In this document: positions 1 to 11,177 of the stretch, in pieces
Layout: each line of letters starts with the position of its first letter
Numbering within the stretch: the first letter of the stretch is position 1
Source of the DNA: Nitrososphaerota archaeon
GTDB lineage: Archaea; Thermoproteota; Nitrososphaeria; Nitrososphaerales; Nitrosopumilaceae
Direction: 5' to 3'
Assembly (NCBI GenBank): GCA_022564385.1
Contig: JADFLN010000004.1
Location: 1-30,408 of the forward strand
DNA length: 30,408 nt
The notes under the pieces: model-generated
The model's input: only the letters and a program-made list of their open reading frames with translations
Databases searched by the model: none
What the model was told of the DNA's origin: nothing
Program-made: the position numbers and the translations under genes

Positions 1-31
1 TAAAATAACAACATGTGGAATGTTTGTCAAC

Positions 32-772
32 TTAACGTTCTTGTGTTGTAGGTCTTATCAAAACTTCATTAACATTAACGTGAGATGGAGATTCAACTGC
101 ATACAAAATTGCATTTGCAATATCTTCTGCTTGTAATGTTTCCATTTTTTTTGCATTTTCAATAAACCCCTTCAAAGATTCATCAGTTATTGTATCAGTA
201 AGTTCTGTTGCTACAACTCCAGGTTCAATACTGGTTACTCGAATGTTTGATCGTGCACTAAATTCTTGTCTTAGTCCCTCACTAAATGCTGCAATTGCAT
301 GCTTTGTTGCACAATAAACACTACCAGTTGGAAAAACAATTCTTCCAGCAACAGATGAGATATTTACAATGTGGCCAGATTTTTTTTCTTTCATATGTAA
401 AATTACTGCTGCTGTACAATACAATACACCTTTAATATTCACATCAATCATTTTATCCCATTCATCTACCTTGAGGCTTTTGAAAAGACTCAAAGGCATC
501 AAACCAGCATTATTTACAAGAATGTCAATGGAGCCCCATTTTTCTAAAACTGCTTTAGCAAAATTTTCACATTCTGATCTTTGTGTAACATCTAATTTTT
601 GAAAAAATACTTCTCCACCATTACTAGAGATCTTTTTTGCAAGTTCTTCTAATCTGTTAACTCTTCTAGCACCTATAGCAACTTTTGCGCCAGCTTTTGA
701 TAGTGCCAAAGCTGTAGCATATCCTATGCCACTACTTGCTCCCGTTATTATTGCTACTTTACCTTTAATCAT
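32..772 (-). CDS. Short-chain dehydrogenase/reductase (SDR), 246 aa
   Basis: This is a classical SDR, an NAD(P)-dependent oxidoreductase of a single Rossmann domain. The cofactor motif TGASSGIG lies at residues 10-17 and NNAG at 87-90. The catalytic tetrad is visible as N112, S140, Y153 and K157 (YxxxK). Length is normal for a cytosolic SDR. An arginine pair after the second strand (GARR, about residues 34-37) suggests NADP(H) preference, which is inference. The substrate cannot be read from sequence; the family includes serine/3-hydroxy acid dehydrogenases and acyl carrier reductases. It is divergent from the AN1 zinc-finger gene with about 100 bp between starts. Confidence 0.93.
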   Translation of the reverse strand: MIKGKVAIITGASSGIGYATALALSKAGAKVAIGARRVNRLEELAKKISSNGGEVFFQKLDVTQRSECENFAKAVLEKWGSIDILVNNAGLMPLSLFKSLKVDEWDKMIDVNIKGVLYCTAAVILHMKEKKSGHIVNISSVAGRIVFPTGSVYCATKHAIAAFSEGLRQEFSARSNIRVTSIEPGVVATELTDTITDESLKGFIENAKKMETLQAEDIANAILYAVESPSHVNVNEVLIRPTTQER

Positions 773-873
773 CTAAATCACTTAAACACATTTTATTTTA
801 ACATCGTAAAAATGTTTAGACGTTAAAAGTTACAAGTTTTAAAAAAATTAATGGCAACTTTATTAAAAGAAAA

Positions 874-1110
874 ATGGTAAATCAAGTAGTGTTATCTGAA
901 AAATGTGCATATTGTGGGGATTTAACAGATTTACCCTTCCATTGTAATTATTGTAAGGATCCATTTTGTGCAGAACATAGACTTCCAGAAGAGCACAGAT
1001 GTGTAAAACTCAGTTTAATTAGAGCTAATAAATTTGGTGAGAAAAAAGTCATACGAGATGGAGGACCAAACAAGCCAAATATTTTCAAACGAATTTTTGG
1101 AAGATCTTAA
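874..1110 (+). CDS. AN1-type zinc finger protein, 78 aa
   Basis: A small protein dominated by one AN1-type zinc finger. The ligand series is C11, C14, C24, C27, C32, H35, H41 and C43, the C-x2-C / C-x2-C / C-x2-H / H-x-C layout of AN1 fingers. The C-terminal half is basic. In eukaryotes AN1 fingers accompany ubiquitin, proteasome and p97 stress proteins; the archaeal role is not established, though this window also encodes CDC48, Hsp20 and a thermosome. The ATG at 874 is chosen because an earlier ATG at 851 is in another frame and closes after nine codons. The gene ends two bases before the end of the converging membrane protein. Confidence 0.88.
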   Translation: MVNQVVLSEKCAYCGDLTDLPFHCNYCKDPFCAEHRLPEEHRCVKLSLIRANKFGEKKVIRDGGPNKPNIFKRIFGRS

Positions 1111-1112
1111 AA

Positions 1113-1397
1113 TCAATAAGGACTCTTTTCAGGAGAGATTTTTGCACGTCTGCCTTGATAAATTAGAGCAATACCAAGTACGAACATCACCAATCCAGTT
1201 AATGGAAAATTTTGTGGTGGTATCAAAATAAACCAATAGTAAATTCCAAAACCAATTGACACAACTGCTTGTACCCATAGTTTAATCCATTTTGGGGCTT
1301 TGATTAATCTGCTAATTAATTCAACAGCAAGAATCCCAAGTACGGGATAAATTGAAATTAATAAAAAATCAAATACTTCAACACCTGTGTGAGACAT
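1113..1397 (-). CDS. Small membrane protein, 94 aa, unknown function
   Basis: I do not recognise a family. The protein has three hydrophobic stretches, at about residues 8-30, 40-60 and 64-83, so it is probably a three-helix integral membrane protein with a short basic, proline-containing tail (RRAKISPEKSPY). The start is an ATG at 1397. It converges on the AN1 finger gene and lies 33 bp downstream of the GINS gene on the same strand, so co-transcription with GINS is possible. Nothing in it suggests a catalytic role. Confidence 0.75.
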   Translation of the reverse strand: MSHTGVEVFDFLLISIYPVLGILAVELISRLIKAPKWIKLWVQAVVSIGFGIYYWFILIPPQNFPLTGLVMFVLGIALIYQGRRAKISPEKSPY

Positions 1398-1430
1398 TTA
1401 ATATGAAAATAAACTAGGTGTAATTTTTAT

Positions 1431-1988
1431 CTAATCATCCCAACGAATTTTAGTTGCAACGTTTTTGGCAATTAAGGCTTGAGCATTTTCATATGGAATT
1501 GTAGCAATATCTTCAGTTTTGAAAGGACCATATTTTTCTAGGTCAGCACCTACAATTTCTTCTACATCTTTAAGAAATCTAATGACAATTCTCTTTGTTT
1601 TATGACTTTGAGCTAATAATTCAAGAAATTTTGATTTTCCATTAATTGTTGCAGAAAGAATCATTTCAATTCTTTCTCTTTGTTCCTCTTGTGAATCCAA
1701 AATGAATTTTTCTTCGTCTAGAAGATTTTCAAGTTGAATATCTTCCAATTTAGAAATTTTTTCTACTCTAATATGCATCAATATTGTTGTTAGTTCAGTT
1801 GCCATTTCTATCAAAGCATCTTTAATTTTACTTTCTACACCATCAAATTCCTGTTTTCTTAAATTTCCAATAAAGTCAGAGAGGTTTCTGTAAAAGTTTG
1901 GATTAATTGCTACTATAGAATCATTTTCAGTTTCTCGTAAAACTGCATAATGTAAAGAGTTGATGTCGATTTGATTTGGTTCAGACAT
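1431..1988 (-). CDS. GINS complex subunit (Gins51/Gins15, Sld5-Psf1 type), 185 aa
   Basis: An archaeal GINS subunit, the part of the CMG-like helicase that joins MCM and the RecJ-like/Cdc45 protein at the fork. The order is a helical A domain of about 120 residues followed by a small C-terminal B domain. The B domain carries the typical run around YGPFKTEDIATIPYENA (about residues 153-170) ending in ALIAKNVATKI, which is how I recognise the Gins51 group. Length is normal. It starts with ATG 18 bp from the start of the divergent glutamine synthetase gene. It adds to the replication genes in this window (DP1, DP2, Orc1/Cdc6). Family call fairly sure; exact paralogue (Gins51 versus Gins23) inferred from the A-then-B domain order. 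Confidence 0.8.
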   Translation of the reverse strand: MSEPNQIDINSLHYAVLRETENDSIVAINPNFYRNLSDFIGNLRKQEFDGVESKIKDALIEMATELTTILMHIRVEKISKLEDIQLENLLDEEKFILDSQEEQRERIEMILSATINGKSKFLELLAQSHKTKRIVIRFLKDVEEIVGADLEKYGPFKTEDIATIPYENAQALIAKNVATKIRWDD

Positions 1989-2006
1989 TTCTTACCTAAT
2001 CCTTAA

Positions 2007-3499
<1,493 letters not shown>

Positions 3500-3503
<4 letters not shown>

Positions 3504-3778
3504 ACTCTTCCAGTAAGTTGAAAGATATAGTATAATGAAATTGCCATCAGGGTAAATCCTCCTCCTAGAAATACACCTCTCCTATTCTCAGATGTAGCAG
3601 ATCTGTATAATAAAACTCCACCAGCAAGACCAACAAACAATATCAAAACTCCAGTTATTACACCATCAAAGCTTGTGTTAGTAATTAATGGATGAAACAA
3701 TCCAGCAAGCAATGCAAAAAATGTAACTAGGTAAATGTATTTGAAACCTGTAAGAACATTGAATGATATTTTATTCAA
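3500..3778 (-). CDS. Small membrane protein, 92 aa, unknown function
   Basis: No family recognised. The start is TTG at 3778, and no ATG or GTG in frame gives a sensible alternative. Three hydrophobic segments at about residues 14-33, 38-58 and 68-87 predict an integral membrane protein; a charged RSATSENRRG loop sits between the second and third. It overlaps the end of glnA by four bases in convergent orientation and lies downstream of the thermosome gene on the same strand (56 bp apart), so read-through from that gene is possible. Confidence 0.7.
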
Positions 3779-3833
3779 TGTTGTTCGTAAATATAGTTGT
3801 AAAATAAACTTTTGAGAAATCTTTTAAAATAAT

Positions 3834-5540
3834 TTACATCATTCCGCCCATGTCAGGCATACCACCAGGCATTCCACCACCACCCATTCCAGGCATACCA
3901 CCTGGCATACCTCCTTCTCCTCCACCACCAGGTGGCGGACCACCTGAAGATTTTTGGGTAGCAATAACATCATCAATTCTGAGAATCATACATGCAGCTT
4001 CGGCAGCTGCAGATACAATTTGAAGTTTGACTGCTAGTGGTTCAATGATATCACTTGATTTCATATTAGCAATCTTTCCTTTCATAACATCAATTCCAGT
4101 CCATTTTTCTCCTTTCTGTTGCTTTGAGCGAAGAGTTGTCAGTGTATCAATTGGATCCATTCCAGCATTTTCAGAAAGTGTTAACGGGATTGATTCTAAA
4201 GCATCAGCAAATTTCTCTGCAGCTAGTTGTTCTCTTCCTTCTAGAGATTTTGCCCAACTTCTAATTTTTGTAGCAGCAAATGTTTCAGGAGCACCACCAC
4301 CTGCAACGATTAAGGGTTTTTCCATTACATCTTTAACAACCATTAGTGCATCATGGATAGAACGTTCAACTTCATCAACTACTCTTTGTGATCCTCCACG
4401 AAGAAGTATAGTAACTGATTTTGGGTGTTTGCAGCCTTCTACAAATACCCATTTGTCTTCTTCAATTTTTCTCTCTTCAACAATATCTGCATTGCCTAGA
4501 TCTTTTTCAAAAAGATCATCAAGGTTTGTAACAATTCTAGCACCTGTTGCTCTTGCAAGTTTTGTAAGATCACTTTCTTTAATTCTTCTAACTGCAATAA
4601 TTCCAGCTTTTGCTAGATAATGTTGTGCCATATCATCAATTCCTTTTTGGCAAAAAACGACATTTGCACCAGACCCAATAACCTTGTCAACCATTGACTT
4701 TAACATTCTATTTTCTTCATCTAGAAATGCAGTCAATTGCTGAGGATTTGAAATGTTAATTTTTGCATCAGTTTCAGTCTTACTAATTTCTAATGCGGTA
4801 TTAATTAATGCAATTTTTGCTTCAGTAACTTTTGAAGGCATGCCTCCATGAACTATCTCTTTATCAAGAACGATACCTTGTATAATCTTAGAATCTTTGA
4901 TAGAGCCTCCAGCTTTCTTTTCTACCTTTACATCATCAATATCAACATTGTAAATTTCGCCATCTTTTTCTGAAACAGCAAGAACAGACTTTACAACAAT
5001 TTCTGCAAGTTGATCAGAGTCTTTTCTAACAAGTTTGGTTTGCATTGAAGTTTTTGCAATTTTAGTTAGAATGAATTTATCGTTTGAAGATATTTCCTCA
5101 GCAATGCTTTCAAGAAACTGTTTTGCCTTTTTAGCAGCTTTTCTGTAACCATCAACAATAATTGTTGGATGAACATTTTGATCAAGTAATATTTCAGCAT
5201 TTGAAAGTAAAGCACCTGCCAAGACAACTACTGAAGTTGTACCATCTCCCACTTCATTGTCTGTAGTTTTAGCAATTTCAACTAGCATTTTTGCAGCTGG
5301 ATGTTGAACATCAATTTCTTTAAGGATGGTTGCGCCATCATTTGTAATAGTAACATCTCCTAATGAGTCAACTAGCATTTTATCCATACCTCGTGGACCT
5401 AGGCTAGTTTGAACAATTTCAGCAATAATTTTGCATGCAGCAATGTTATTCTTTTGTGCATCTCGGCCTTTGGTTTCTGTACTGCCTTCCTTTAGCAATA
5501 TAACTGGCATAGTACCTTTTGAAGTAGCTTGCATACCCAT
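3834..5540 (-). CDS. ths: Thermosome subunit (group II chaperonin), 568 aa
   Basis: ATP-driven folding chamber subunit of the cytosol. N-terminal equatorial motifs SLGPRGMDKML (46-56), NDGATIL (67-73) and GDGTTS (98-103) form the nucleotide pocket; GGGAPE (in the run VAGGGAPETF) marks the second equatorial segment. The last 35 or so residues are a Gly/Met/Pro-rich tail of GGM-type repeats, typical of chaperonin C-termini that project into the cavity. Length is normal. The ATG at 5540 follows a strong TATA element by about 25 bp (see separate entry), so the transcript is probably leaderless or nearly so. Divergent from glyA. Thaumarchaea often carry two thermosome genes; only one is present in this window. 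Confidence 0.97.
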   Translation of the reverse strand: MGMQATSKGTMPVILLKEGSTETKGRDAQKNNIAACKIIAEIVQTSLGPRGMDKMLVDSLGDVTITNDGATILKEIDVQHPAAKMLVEIAKTTDNEVGDGTTSVVVLAGALLSNAEILLDQNVHPTIIVDGYRKAAKKAKQFLESIAEEISSNDKFILTKIAKTSMQTKLVRKDSDQLAEIVVKSVLAVSEKDGEIYNVDIDDVKVEKKAGGSIKDSKIIQGIVLDKEIVHGGMPSKVTEAKIALINTALEISKTETDAKINISNPQQLTAFLDEENRMLKSMVDKVIGSGANVVFCQKGIDDMAQHYLAKAGIIAVRRIKESDLTKLARATGARIVTNLDDLFEKDLGNADIVEERKIEEDKWVFVEGCKHPKSVTILLRGGSQRVVDEVERSIHDALMVVKDVMEKPLIVAGGGAPETFAATKIRSWAKSLEGREQLAAEKFADALESIPLTLSENAGMDPIDTLTTLRSKQQKGEKWTGIDVMKGKIANMKSSDIIEPLAVKLQIVSAAAEAACMILRIDDVIATQKSSGGPPPGGGGEGGMPGGMPGMGGGGMPGGMPDMGGMM

Positions 5541-5562
5541 AATTGCAGAATCTCTAGTTTCC

Positions 5563-5572
5563 CCTTTTATAT
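5563..5572 (-). promoter_or_regulatory. TATA box of the thermosome gene
   Basis: On the minus strand the sequence reads ATATAAAAGG, followed by GGAAAC. It is centred about 27 bp before the ATG at 5540, the spacing expected for an archaeal promoter of a leaderless mRNA. It is among the closest matches to the archaeal TATA consensus in this window, which fits strong expression of a chaperonin. Seen directly; promoter activity is inference. Confidence 0.7.
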
Positions 5573-5641
5573 CTTACAGATCAGAGTGTAAATTTGATGT
5601 AGTATCGGTGTTTTTAAATTGGGAAAATCAATTTGCAGGAT

Positions 5642-6964
5642 ATGGCTAAGTCACAAAATAAAGAATCGTATGATAAAATTTTCACGAAATTAAAGGAACA
5701 TCACAAGTGGTTTGAAAACGCTATTCCATTAATAGCAAGTGAAAATATTCCAAGCCCCGCTGTTAGAGAAGCTATAATTTCAGATTTTGGAAATAGATAT
5801 GCTGAAGGATGGCCGGGGGAGAGGGTGTATGCTGGTTGTGTCTACATTGATGATGTTGAGTTTGAATGCATGAAGTTAGCCAAAAAATTATACAAAGCAA
5901 AATTTGTTGATGTAAGACCAATTTCAGGAGTTGTTGCAAACCTTGTAGTATATTCTGCTTTTACCAATCCAGGTGATGTAATGCTGGCACCTTCTATTCC
6001 TGCAGGTGGACATATTTCACATGGTAAAAAGGAACACTTTGGAACTGCTGGTCTAGTCCATGGATTAGAGATAGAATTCTATCCGTTTGATGCTGAGGAA
6101 ATGACAATTGATGTTGATAAGACAAAACAGAAAGTCAAAGTTCTAAAAAAAGATAAACGTCTTCCAAAGATGGCAATGTTCGGTGGTTCATTATTCTTGT
6201 TTCCACATCCTGTCAAAGAATTATCAGATTTTCTAAAGAGTTATGATATACACATTAATTATGATGCAGCTCATGTTGCTGGATTAATTGCTGGTGGAAA
6301 ATTCCAAGATCCTCTACGTGAGGGTGCAGATACAATGACTATGAGTACTCACAAGACCTTGTTTGGGCCCCAAGGGGGACTTGTTTTAGGTTTTGAAAAA
6401 GATGAAGAGGTTATCAAAAAAGCAACTTTTCCTGGTCTTACAAGTAGTCATCATATTCATCACATGGCTGGAAAAGCAGTTGCTTTTGCAGAATTTTTAG
6501 AGTTTGGAAAAGACTATGCAGATCAGGTCATAAAAAATGCAAAGTCGTTTGCAGAGGCCTTGAGTGAGATGGGATTCAAGGTATTAGGAGAGAAAAGAGG
6601 ATTTACAAAATCACACCAGATTGCAGTTAATGTTTTAGATTATTCTGATGGTGGAAAAGTAGAAGCAGAATTGGAAAAAGCTAACATTATTGTAAACAGA
6701 CAACTTATTCCAGGTGATATTAAGGCAGGAAGAAACTATTTCCATCCAAGTGGAATTAGATTAGGAGTTTCTGAAATTACGCGACTTGGGATGAAAAAGA
6801 GTGAGATGCAGGAAATTGCATCTCTCATTAAACAAGTAGTTATTGAGAAAAAGGACCCAAAGAAGATACTACAAAAAGTTAAGGCTTTAAGAAAAAACTA
6901 TCAAAAAGTTAAATTTTGTTTTGATAATAAGTTAGGCGCCTACGAATACGTCAAATTGAGATAA
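5642..6964 (+). CDS. glyA: Serine hydroxymethyltransferase (GlyA), 440 aa
   Basis: PLP enzyme that interconverts serine and glycine and passes the one-carbon unit to a pterin (folate or methanopterin type). The Schiff-base lysine lies in STHKTLFGPQGG, about K238 with this start. Upstream are the substrate-site run NRYAEGWPGERVYAG and the PLP-binding NYDAAHVAGLIAGG. Length is normal for the archaeal form. An in-frame TTG at 5633 could extend the protein by three residues, but ATG 5642 (MAKSQNKES) fits better. A weak TATA-like stretch, TTTTTAAA at 5611-5618, lies about 25 bp upstream. Divergent from the thermosome gene and converging on the polC gene with only two bases between stops. Confidence 0.96.
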   Translation: MAKSQNKESYDKIFTKLKEHHKWFENAIPLIASENIPSPAVREAIISDFGNRYAEGWPGERVYAGCVYIDDVEFECMKLAKKLYKAKFVDVRPISGVVANLVVYSAFTNPGDVMLAPSIPAGGHISHGKKEHFGTAGLVHGLEIEFYPFDAEEMTIDVDKTKQKVKVLKKDKRLPKMAMFGGSLFLFPHPVKELSDFLKSYDIHINYDAAHVAGLIAGGKFQDPLREGADTMTMSTHKTLFGPQGGLVLGFEKDEEVIKKATFPGLTSSHHIHHMAGKAVAFAEFLEFGKDYADQVIKNAKSFAEALSEMGFKVLGEKRGFTKSHQIAVNVLDYSDGGKVEAELEKANIIVNRQLIPGDIKAGRNYFHPSGIRLGVSEITRLGMKKSEMQEIASLIKQVVIEKKDPKKILQKVKALRKNYQKVKFCFDNKLGAYEYVKLR

Positions 6965-6966
6965 TT

Positions 6967-9900
6967 CTAGGAGTAATCAGTCAAAAGTGATTGATCTCCT
7001 CGACTCTTACCAAACACCAATTCAATTTCATCGGATAGAGCATAAATTCTTCCTTTCTGATATTCACCAACATCATATTTCTCAACAAGTCTTTTTGCAA
7101 GTTTTAGATATTTTTCTACAGAGCCTCTAGTAATTGTGGCAATTAGTTTATGTCCACAGACACATGTTTGGATTAGAGGCATTCGACGGAATGATTTTCC
7201 ACATCTAGTACACCTAAAGTTTTGTCTGGCATATGCTCTAAGATTTCCCATAATATCTGGGACAAGGTGTGTTGAAATAACATTTGAGACAATCTCTGAA
7301 GGATTTACCACATCAATTAATTCAGCATTTTTGATTTGCATATCAAATTTGTCAAGCATGGAACCAAGTGTAGAATAGGCACTACGAGATTTTGACGTGG
7401 TTAGAGATGAAGTTGAATGTGTAAAGAAATAATCGTAAAATTGTCTTTCAGTTTCAAGACGTGATTTGATTATTTCGATAGATGTTACATCTACTGCTTT
7501 GATCTGTTGAAGTGTGGATTCAAAGAATTCCAGAGGAAATGATTTTGTGACTTCAAGGTTATGTGCTTGTGATTGAGATTCATGTGGTAAAACAAGAGGT
7601 TGAATGAGTAGTGGGGCATCCATTAATCCACCTATTCTATCAGAAAGAAATTGTCTTGAGAAATTAAGTAGGCTATCCATTAGTAGCATGATGGAATCAG
7701 CATCACCATCAGCATCTCTTCTTTTTGCAGAGTGCCAGTTAGGAGTTGCAAAACACACATGAGTTTCAGTATATCCAATGATTCGACCAACAATTCCAAC
7801 AGAGGTATGTGGAGCTAAACCAATTATTAGATGACCAATTAGATCATCTGAATTCTTTACGTTGTAAAATGGAGATTTTCCATAGAACTTTTCTAAAAGA
7901 GTATCAATGTATTTACAGGTAGAAACTAGATAATTTCCACTATCATAAGGAATTATCACATCTTGCATACGAAGTTCAATAATCTGATCCAAGTTTTCAA
8001 GAGGGTTTCCATCAATATCGTGAGAATATCCAAGATCCTTTAGTTTCTCTATTGATGTTCCAATCCATGATGGTTTGAATTGAGTTAAGGGAGAATTTGT
8101 TGCATCAAATCTGACAGTTCCATCTTTAAAGACTGTAAGTCCAAAGTTTTGACGTACAAGTCCCTTTTCTAGAGGTTCAGCAATTCTGTCTTTATTTATT
8201 AACTCTTTAACTCCCTTAAATGGCTCTTTTACACGCAAGCCCATCCTTTCTTGAGCTAATGCTATTCTAGCTTTTAGTGGAAATTCTTTGTGGGAGTAAG
8301 TTAATGCTTTTCGCTTACATTTTTCGCAATTTGGTTCATTAAGAATATCTCTACAGGTAGGACATCTATAGGAAATTGTTGTCTTAATACCACATTTAGA
8401 GCACTTTATGCCTATAGAAGGTTCATCACATTGGTTACAATGCCTGTTGAATATGTTAGTAAAGAAGTGTTCATTTCTTGATGCCTTTAGAAGATCCCTA
8501 GTGGGTCCTCCTTTGTCACTAACTGGAAATAATACATGTGTTGGAGGTTTCATTTGTCTAGCAGCCGCTTTTTCAGGTCTTCCAATTCTAGCACCGATAG
8601 AGGTTGAGAATTTATTTTTAATTTGAATCTTAGATGATTTTGTTAGAATTTTTGGAACTGATAAATTAGTAATTGTTGGTTTTTCTCTAAACAATAAATT
8701 GAAGAAAATTTTTGCTTCTAGATTTTCTAATACTATAGTTTTATTTTCAATTTTATGGGGTACCCCCAATTTTTCAAGGATTTTTTTAATTTGAATCGAG
8801 TATTCAATTATTCTTTCATTGATTTTTTTTGGTTTTAAAAGTTGAATGAGTTCTTCTGACGATATTTTATCCCAAAAATATAGATAGCGTGGATAAAGTG
8901 GGATTTGAAAATCAAGAGAAATTTTCAATGCCTCATCTATTGTAGGTGTTTTGGTCAGAAATTGTTTTAGATATTGATCATTAGGCTCATATTTTTGGAT
9001 TCTTTGTTTTAATTCCTCTATCCAGAATTCCTCAACATATCCTGAAGGAATAAGTTGAGCGTTGTTTTCAAGAAAGTCTCCAAATGAAATTAGAATATCT
9101 CCTAGATGTAGTATTTTTTCTATTTCGTTTTTAATTTCTAATCCATGTTTAACATCTCTAATCTTTACAACATTACCATTTTTTAGACGAACTATCGGAG
9201 TATCAATGGAATCAACAAAGGCAATGGTTGCACCTTTTCCCGGAATATCAATCTTAATTTGAGTTCCAACAACTATTGTATGATTTAGAATTTCACCAAG
9301 TACTGGATGAACCCCAACTGCTGCAAAGCCTGTATTACATGCTCTTCCATATCTTAATCGAAATCCACCTAACTTGTTAGGCATAGATAAGACTGATCTG
9401 CCTGTAATTACCTCACGCATTCTTTTGGCAGCTGCGTCTTCCTGATTTTCACCTGTTTGAACTACACCTTTAAGTTCATTAAGCCATTCCCAACCATCTA
9501 GATTGTACAGTTCAATCCTTTTGAGAAGTTTTTTGGATCTTCCAATCAAACCATCATTTAAGACGCGTAAAGCACCACCTCTAACTCTATCAGTCTTAAT
9601 GCGAGCCATTGATTTGTGATTTATAACCTCAAATGGATCTGTGTCTACTCCATCTAATTCAACTGGAAGATGAGAAATTACATGTACAATATCTTCGTCT
9701 AATATATGAAATTGAAAGCTGCTAGCCTCTCTTTCATAGATCCGTAATTCCTCTACAAATCTACCTGTTTCATCATCAAATGAGTTAGCTTGATATTTTG
9801 ATAGTCCAACTGCTTTTCTTACATGATCTGCAATTAACATTGTTACAGCAGATTCTGTTCCTCCTGCTGAACGCATGGGTCCAGCAATAGAAATTGAAAG

Positions 9901-10344
9901 ATATTCAGTGCCGTCTTTGTTTTTCTTTATCTTTACTTCATTAATTCCCTGTAAAGGCGCGATGGTTACTCCTTCAGTAACAATGGCCAACCCTACACGA
10001 ACCGCAAGATCGAGTTTGTCTTCTAAGGAGGCATTAGAAAGAGTGTATTTGCCAAGAGCAATTTGTTTTGATAGAATAAGTGCAGAGATCTCCTTTCCGT
10101 TTATTTTTAATAATTCTCTTAGAGGCTCTACAATATCAATATCATGCATTTTAGAAACACGATCTGCCAAATCAAATGCGATTTTAGGCTCAATTATACC
10201 TGAAGAATCTACCAAACTTGATTTTGCATCTGCTGCTCTCTCATAGATGGAAATTGTTTCAGTTGAGAGGTTTGAATAGTAATCACGATAATAATCAGGC
10301 ATCTTAATGTCATTAATACAAGAAATTGTATTGTTTTCAGACAT
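6967..10344 (-). CDS. polC: DNA polymerase D large subunit DP2, 1125 aa, no intein
   Basis: Catalytic subunit of PolD, the main replicative polymerase proposed for most archaea outside Crenarchaeota. The acidic catalytic loop DADGDADSIMLLMD is at about residues 877-890. A zinc-binding cluster of CxxC pairs (CNQC, CSKC, CPTC, CEKC) spans roughly 633-685, and a second (CTRC, then CVCG) lies near 1043-1062 in the C-terminal region that contacts DP1 and PCNA in known PolD structures. Length is that of an intein-free DP2. The start ATG at 10344 lies 12 bp after the stop of GGGP synthase, so the two are probably co-transcribed. DP1 is encoded on the other side of the putative origin, on the same strand. 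Confidence 0.97.
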   Translation of the reverse strand: MSENNTISCINDIKMPDYYRDYYSNLSTETISIYERAADAKSSLVDSSGIIEPKIAFDLADRVSKMHDIDIVEPLRELLKINGKEISALILSKQIALGKYTLSNASLEDKLDLAVRVGLAIVTEGVTIAPLQGINEVKIKKNKDGTEYLSISIAGPMRSAGGTESAVTMLIADHVRKAVGLSKYQANSFDDETGRFVEELRIYEREASSFQFHILDEDIVHVISHLPVELDGVDTDPFEVINHKSMARIKTDRVRGGALRVLNDGLIGRSKKLLKRIELYNLDGWEWLNELKGVVQTGENQEDAAAKRMREVITGRSVLSMPNKLGGFRLRYGRACNTGFAAVGVHPVLGEILNHTIVVGTQIKIDIPGKGATIAFVDSIDTPIVRLKNGNVVKIRDVKHGLEIKNEIEKILHLGDILISFGDFLENNAQLIPSGYVEEFWIEELKQRIQKYEPNDQYLKQFLTKTPTIDEALKISLDFQIPLYPRYLYFWDKISSEELIQLLKPKKINERIIEYSIQIKKILEKLGVPHKIENKTIVLENLEAKIFFNLLFREKPTITNLSVPKILTKSSKIQIKNKFSTSIGARIGRPEKAAARQMKPPTHVLFPVSDKGGPTRDLLKASRNEHFFTNIFNRHCNQCDEPSIGIKCSKCGIKTTISYRCPTCRDILNEPNCEKCKRKALTYSHKEFPLKARIALAQERMGLRVKEPFKGVKELINKDRIAEPLEKGLVRQNFGLTVFKDGTVRFDATNSPLTQFKPSWIGTSIEKLKDLGYSHDIDGNPLENLDQIIELRMQDVIIPYDSGNYLVSTCKYIDTLLEKFYGKSPFYNVKNSDDLIGHLIIGLAPHTSVGIVGRIIGYTETHVCFATPNWHSAKRRDADGDADSIMLLMDSLLNFSRQFLSDRIGGLMDAPLLIQPLVLPHESQSQAHNLEVTKSFPLEFFESTLQQIKAVDVTSIEIIKSRLETERQFYDYFFTHSTSSLTTSKSRSAYSTLGSMLDKFDMQIKNAELIDVVNPSEIVSNVISTHLVPDIMGNLRAYARQNFRCTRCGKSFRRMPLIQTCVCGHKLIATITRGSVEKYLKLAKRLVEKYDVGEYQKGRIYALSDEIELVFGKSRGDQSLLTDYS

Positions 10345-10356
10345 GATATAATTCTA

Positions 10357-11109
10357 CTACTTACTTCTTTGAATTGCTTTTGTTATTTCTTTAAGTTTTT
10401 TGATACTTCCTCCTTTTTCAAGGAATGTTCCAATAACTAATGCATTAGCTCCTGCTTTAACCAAACTATGAGCAGTTTTCACATCTTTAATTCCTCCTCC
10501 TACTATCAAAAATCCATTAAAAGCACGCCTTACTGTCTGAACCATCTCAGGAGTAACACTGGTTTTTGCGCCAGAGCCTGCTTCTAAATATACAAATCTC
10601 ATACCAAGGAATTGAGCAGCAAGGGCATATGCAGCAGCAATTTTTGGTTTGTCAAATGGAATTCCTCGTGCTGAACCGATAAACCAAGCAGAGGTTCCCT
10701 CCCCTATTACCAAATAAGCAGTCGGAAGTGGCTCCAAACCAAATTTAAGAACACTTGGAGCTCCTAATGCTTGTGCTTGTGTGATAAAGTATGGATTCTC
10801 TGAATTCATTAATGAGCTAAAGAGGATTGCATCAGCATCGGGTACAACACCAGTCACATTACCAGGAAACAAGATTATTGGAATTTTAATGCCTTTTTTA
10901 ATGCCTTTAACCACTTTAGCCATCTCAATCTGATCTGTAGCAGAAGAGCCTCCAATCAAGATTGCAGAAGCGCCTATCTTTTCAACATCTTTGGCAAGCT
11001 TGTTTGATGCCTCTAAGTGTGATACTTCGGAATCAATCAACACAAACAATAATGCATTTTTCTTTTTTAATTCAGATTTTAGAAATGATTCAACTTTGTT
11101 TCTAGTCAT
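10357..11109 (-). CDS. (S)-3-O-geranylgeranylglyceryl phosphate synthase, 250 aa
   Basis: TIM-barrel prenyltransferase of the GGGPS/PcrB family that forms the first ether bond of archaeal membrane lipids from sn-glycerol-1-phosphate and geranylgeranyl diphosphate. Recognised by IGGSSATD (phosphate/substrate loop), the ILFPGN strand, YLEAGSGA, and the C-terminal phosphate-binding IVGGGIKD and ANALVIGTFLEK. Length is normal for the archaeal group. It lies 12 bp upstream of DP2 and is divergent from an unknown gene across 68 bp, where CTTTAAAG-like sequence could serve as a TATA element for this gene. Pairing a lipid gene with DP2 gives no obvious functional link and may only reflect shared promoter use. 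Confidence 0.93.
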   Translation of the reverse strand: MTRNKVESFLKSELKKKNALLFVLIDSEVSHLEASNKLAKDVEKIGASAILIGGSSATDQIEMAKVVKGIKKGIKIPIILFPGNVTGVVPDADAILFSSLMNSENPYFITQAQALGAPSVLKFGLEPLPTAYLVIGEGTSAWFIGSARGIPFDKPKIAAAYALAAQFLGMRFVYLEAGSGAKTSVTPEMVQTVRRAFNGFLIVGGGIKDVKTAHSLVKAGANALVIGTFLEKGGSIKKLKEITKAIQRSK

Positions 11110-11177
11110 AGTGGGGGATTGTAGATGACTCCTCTTTAAAGTTTAATTGAAATGTTGATATACAGATTTGTATAGCT

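Noticed and set aside
1034..1231. 65-aa plus-strand ORF between the AN1 and membrane-protein genes
   Set aside because: Overlaps the ends of both supported genes in other frames and has no family resemblance.
4027..4620. 197-aa plus-strand ORF inside the thermosome gene
   Set aside because: Antisense shadow of a strongly conserved gene; Ser-rich composition without family resemblance.
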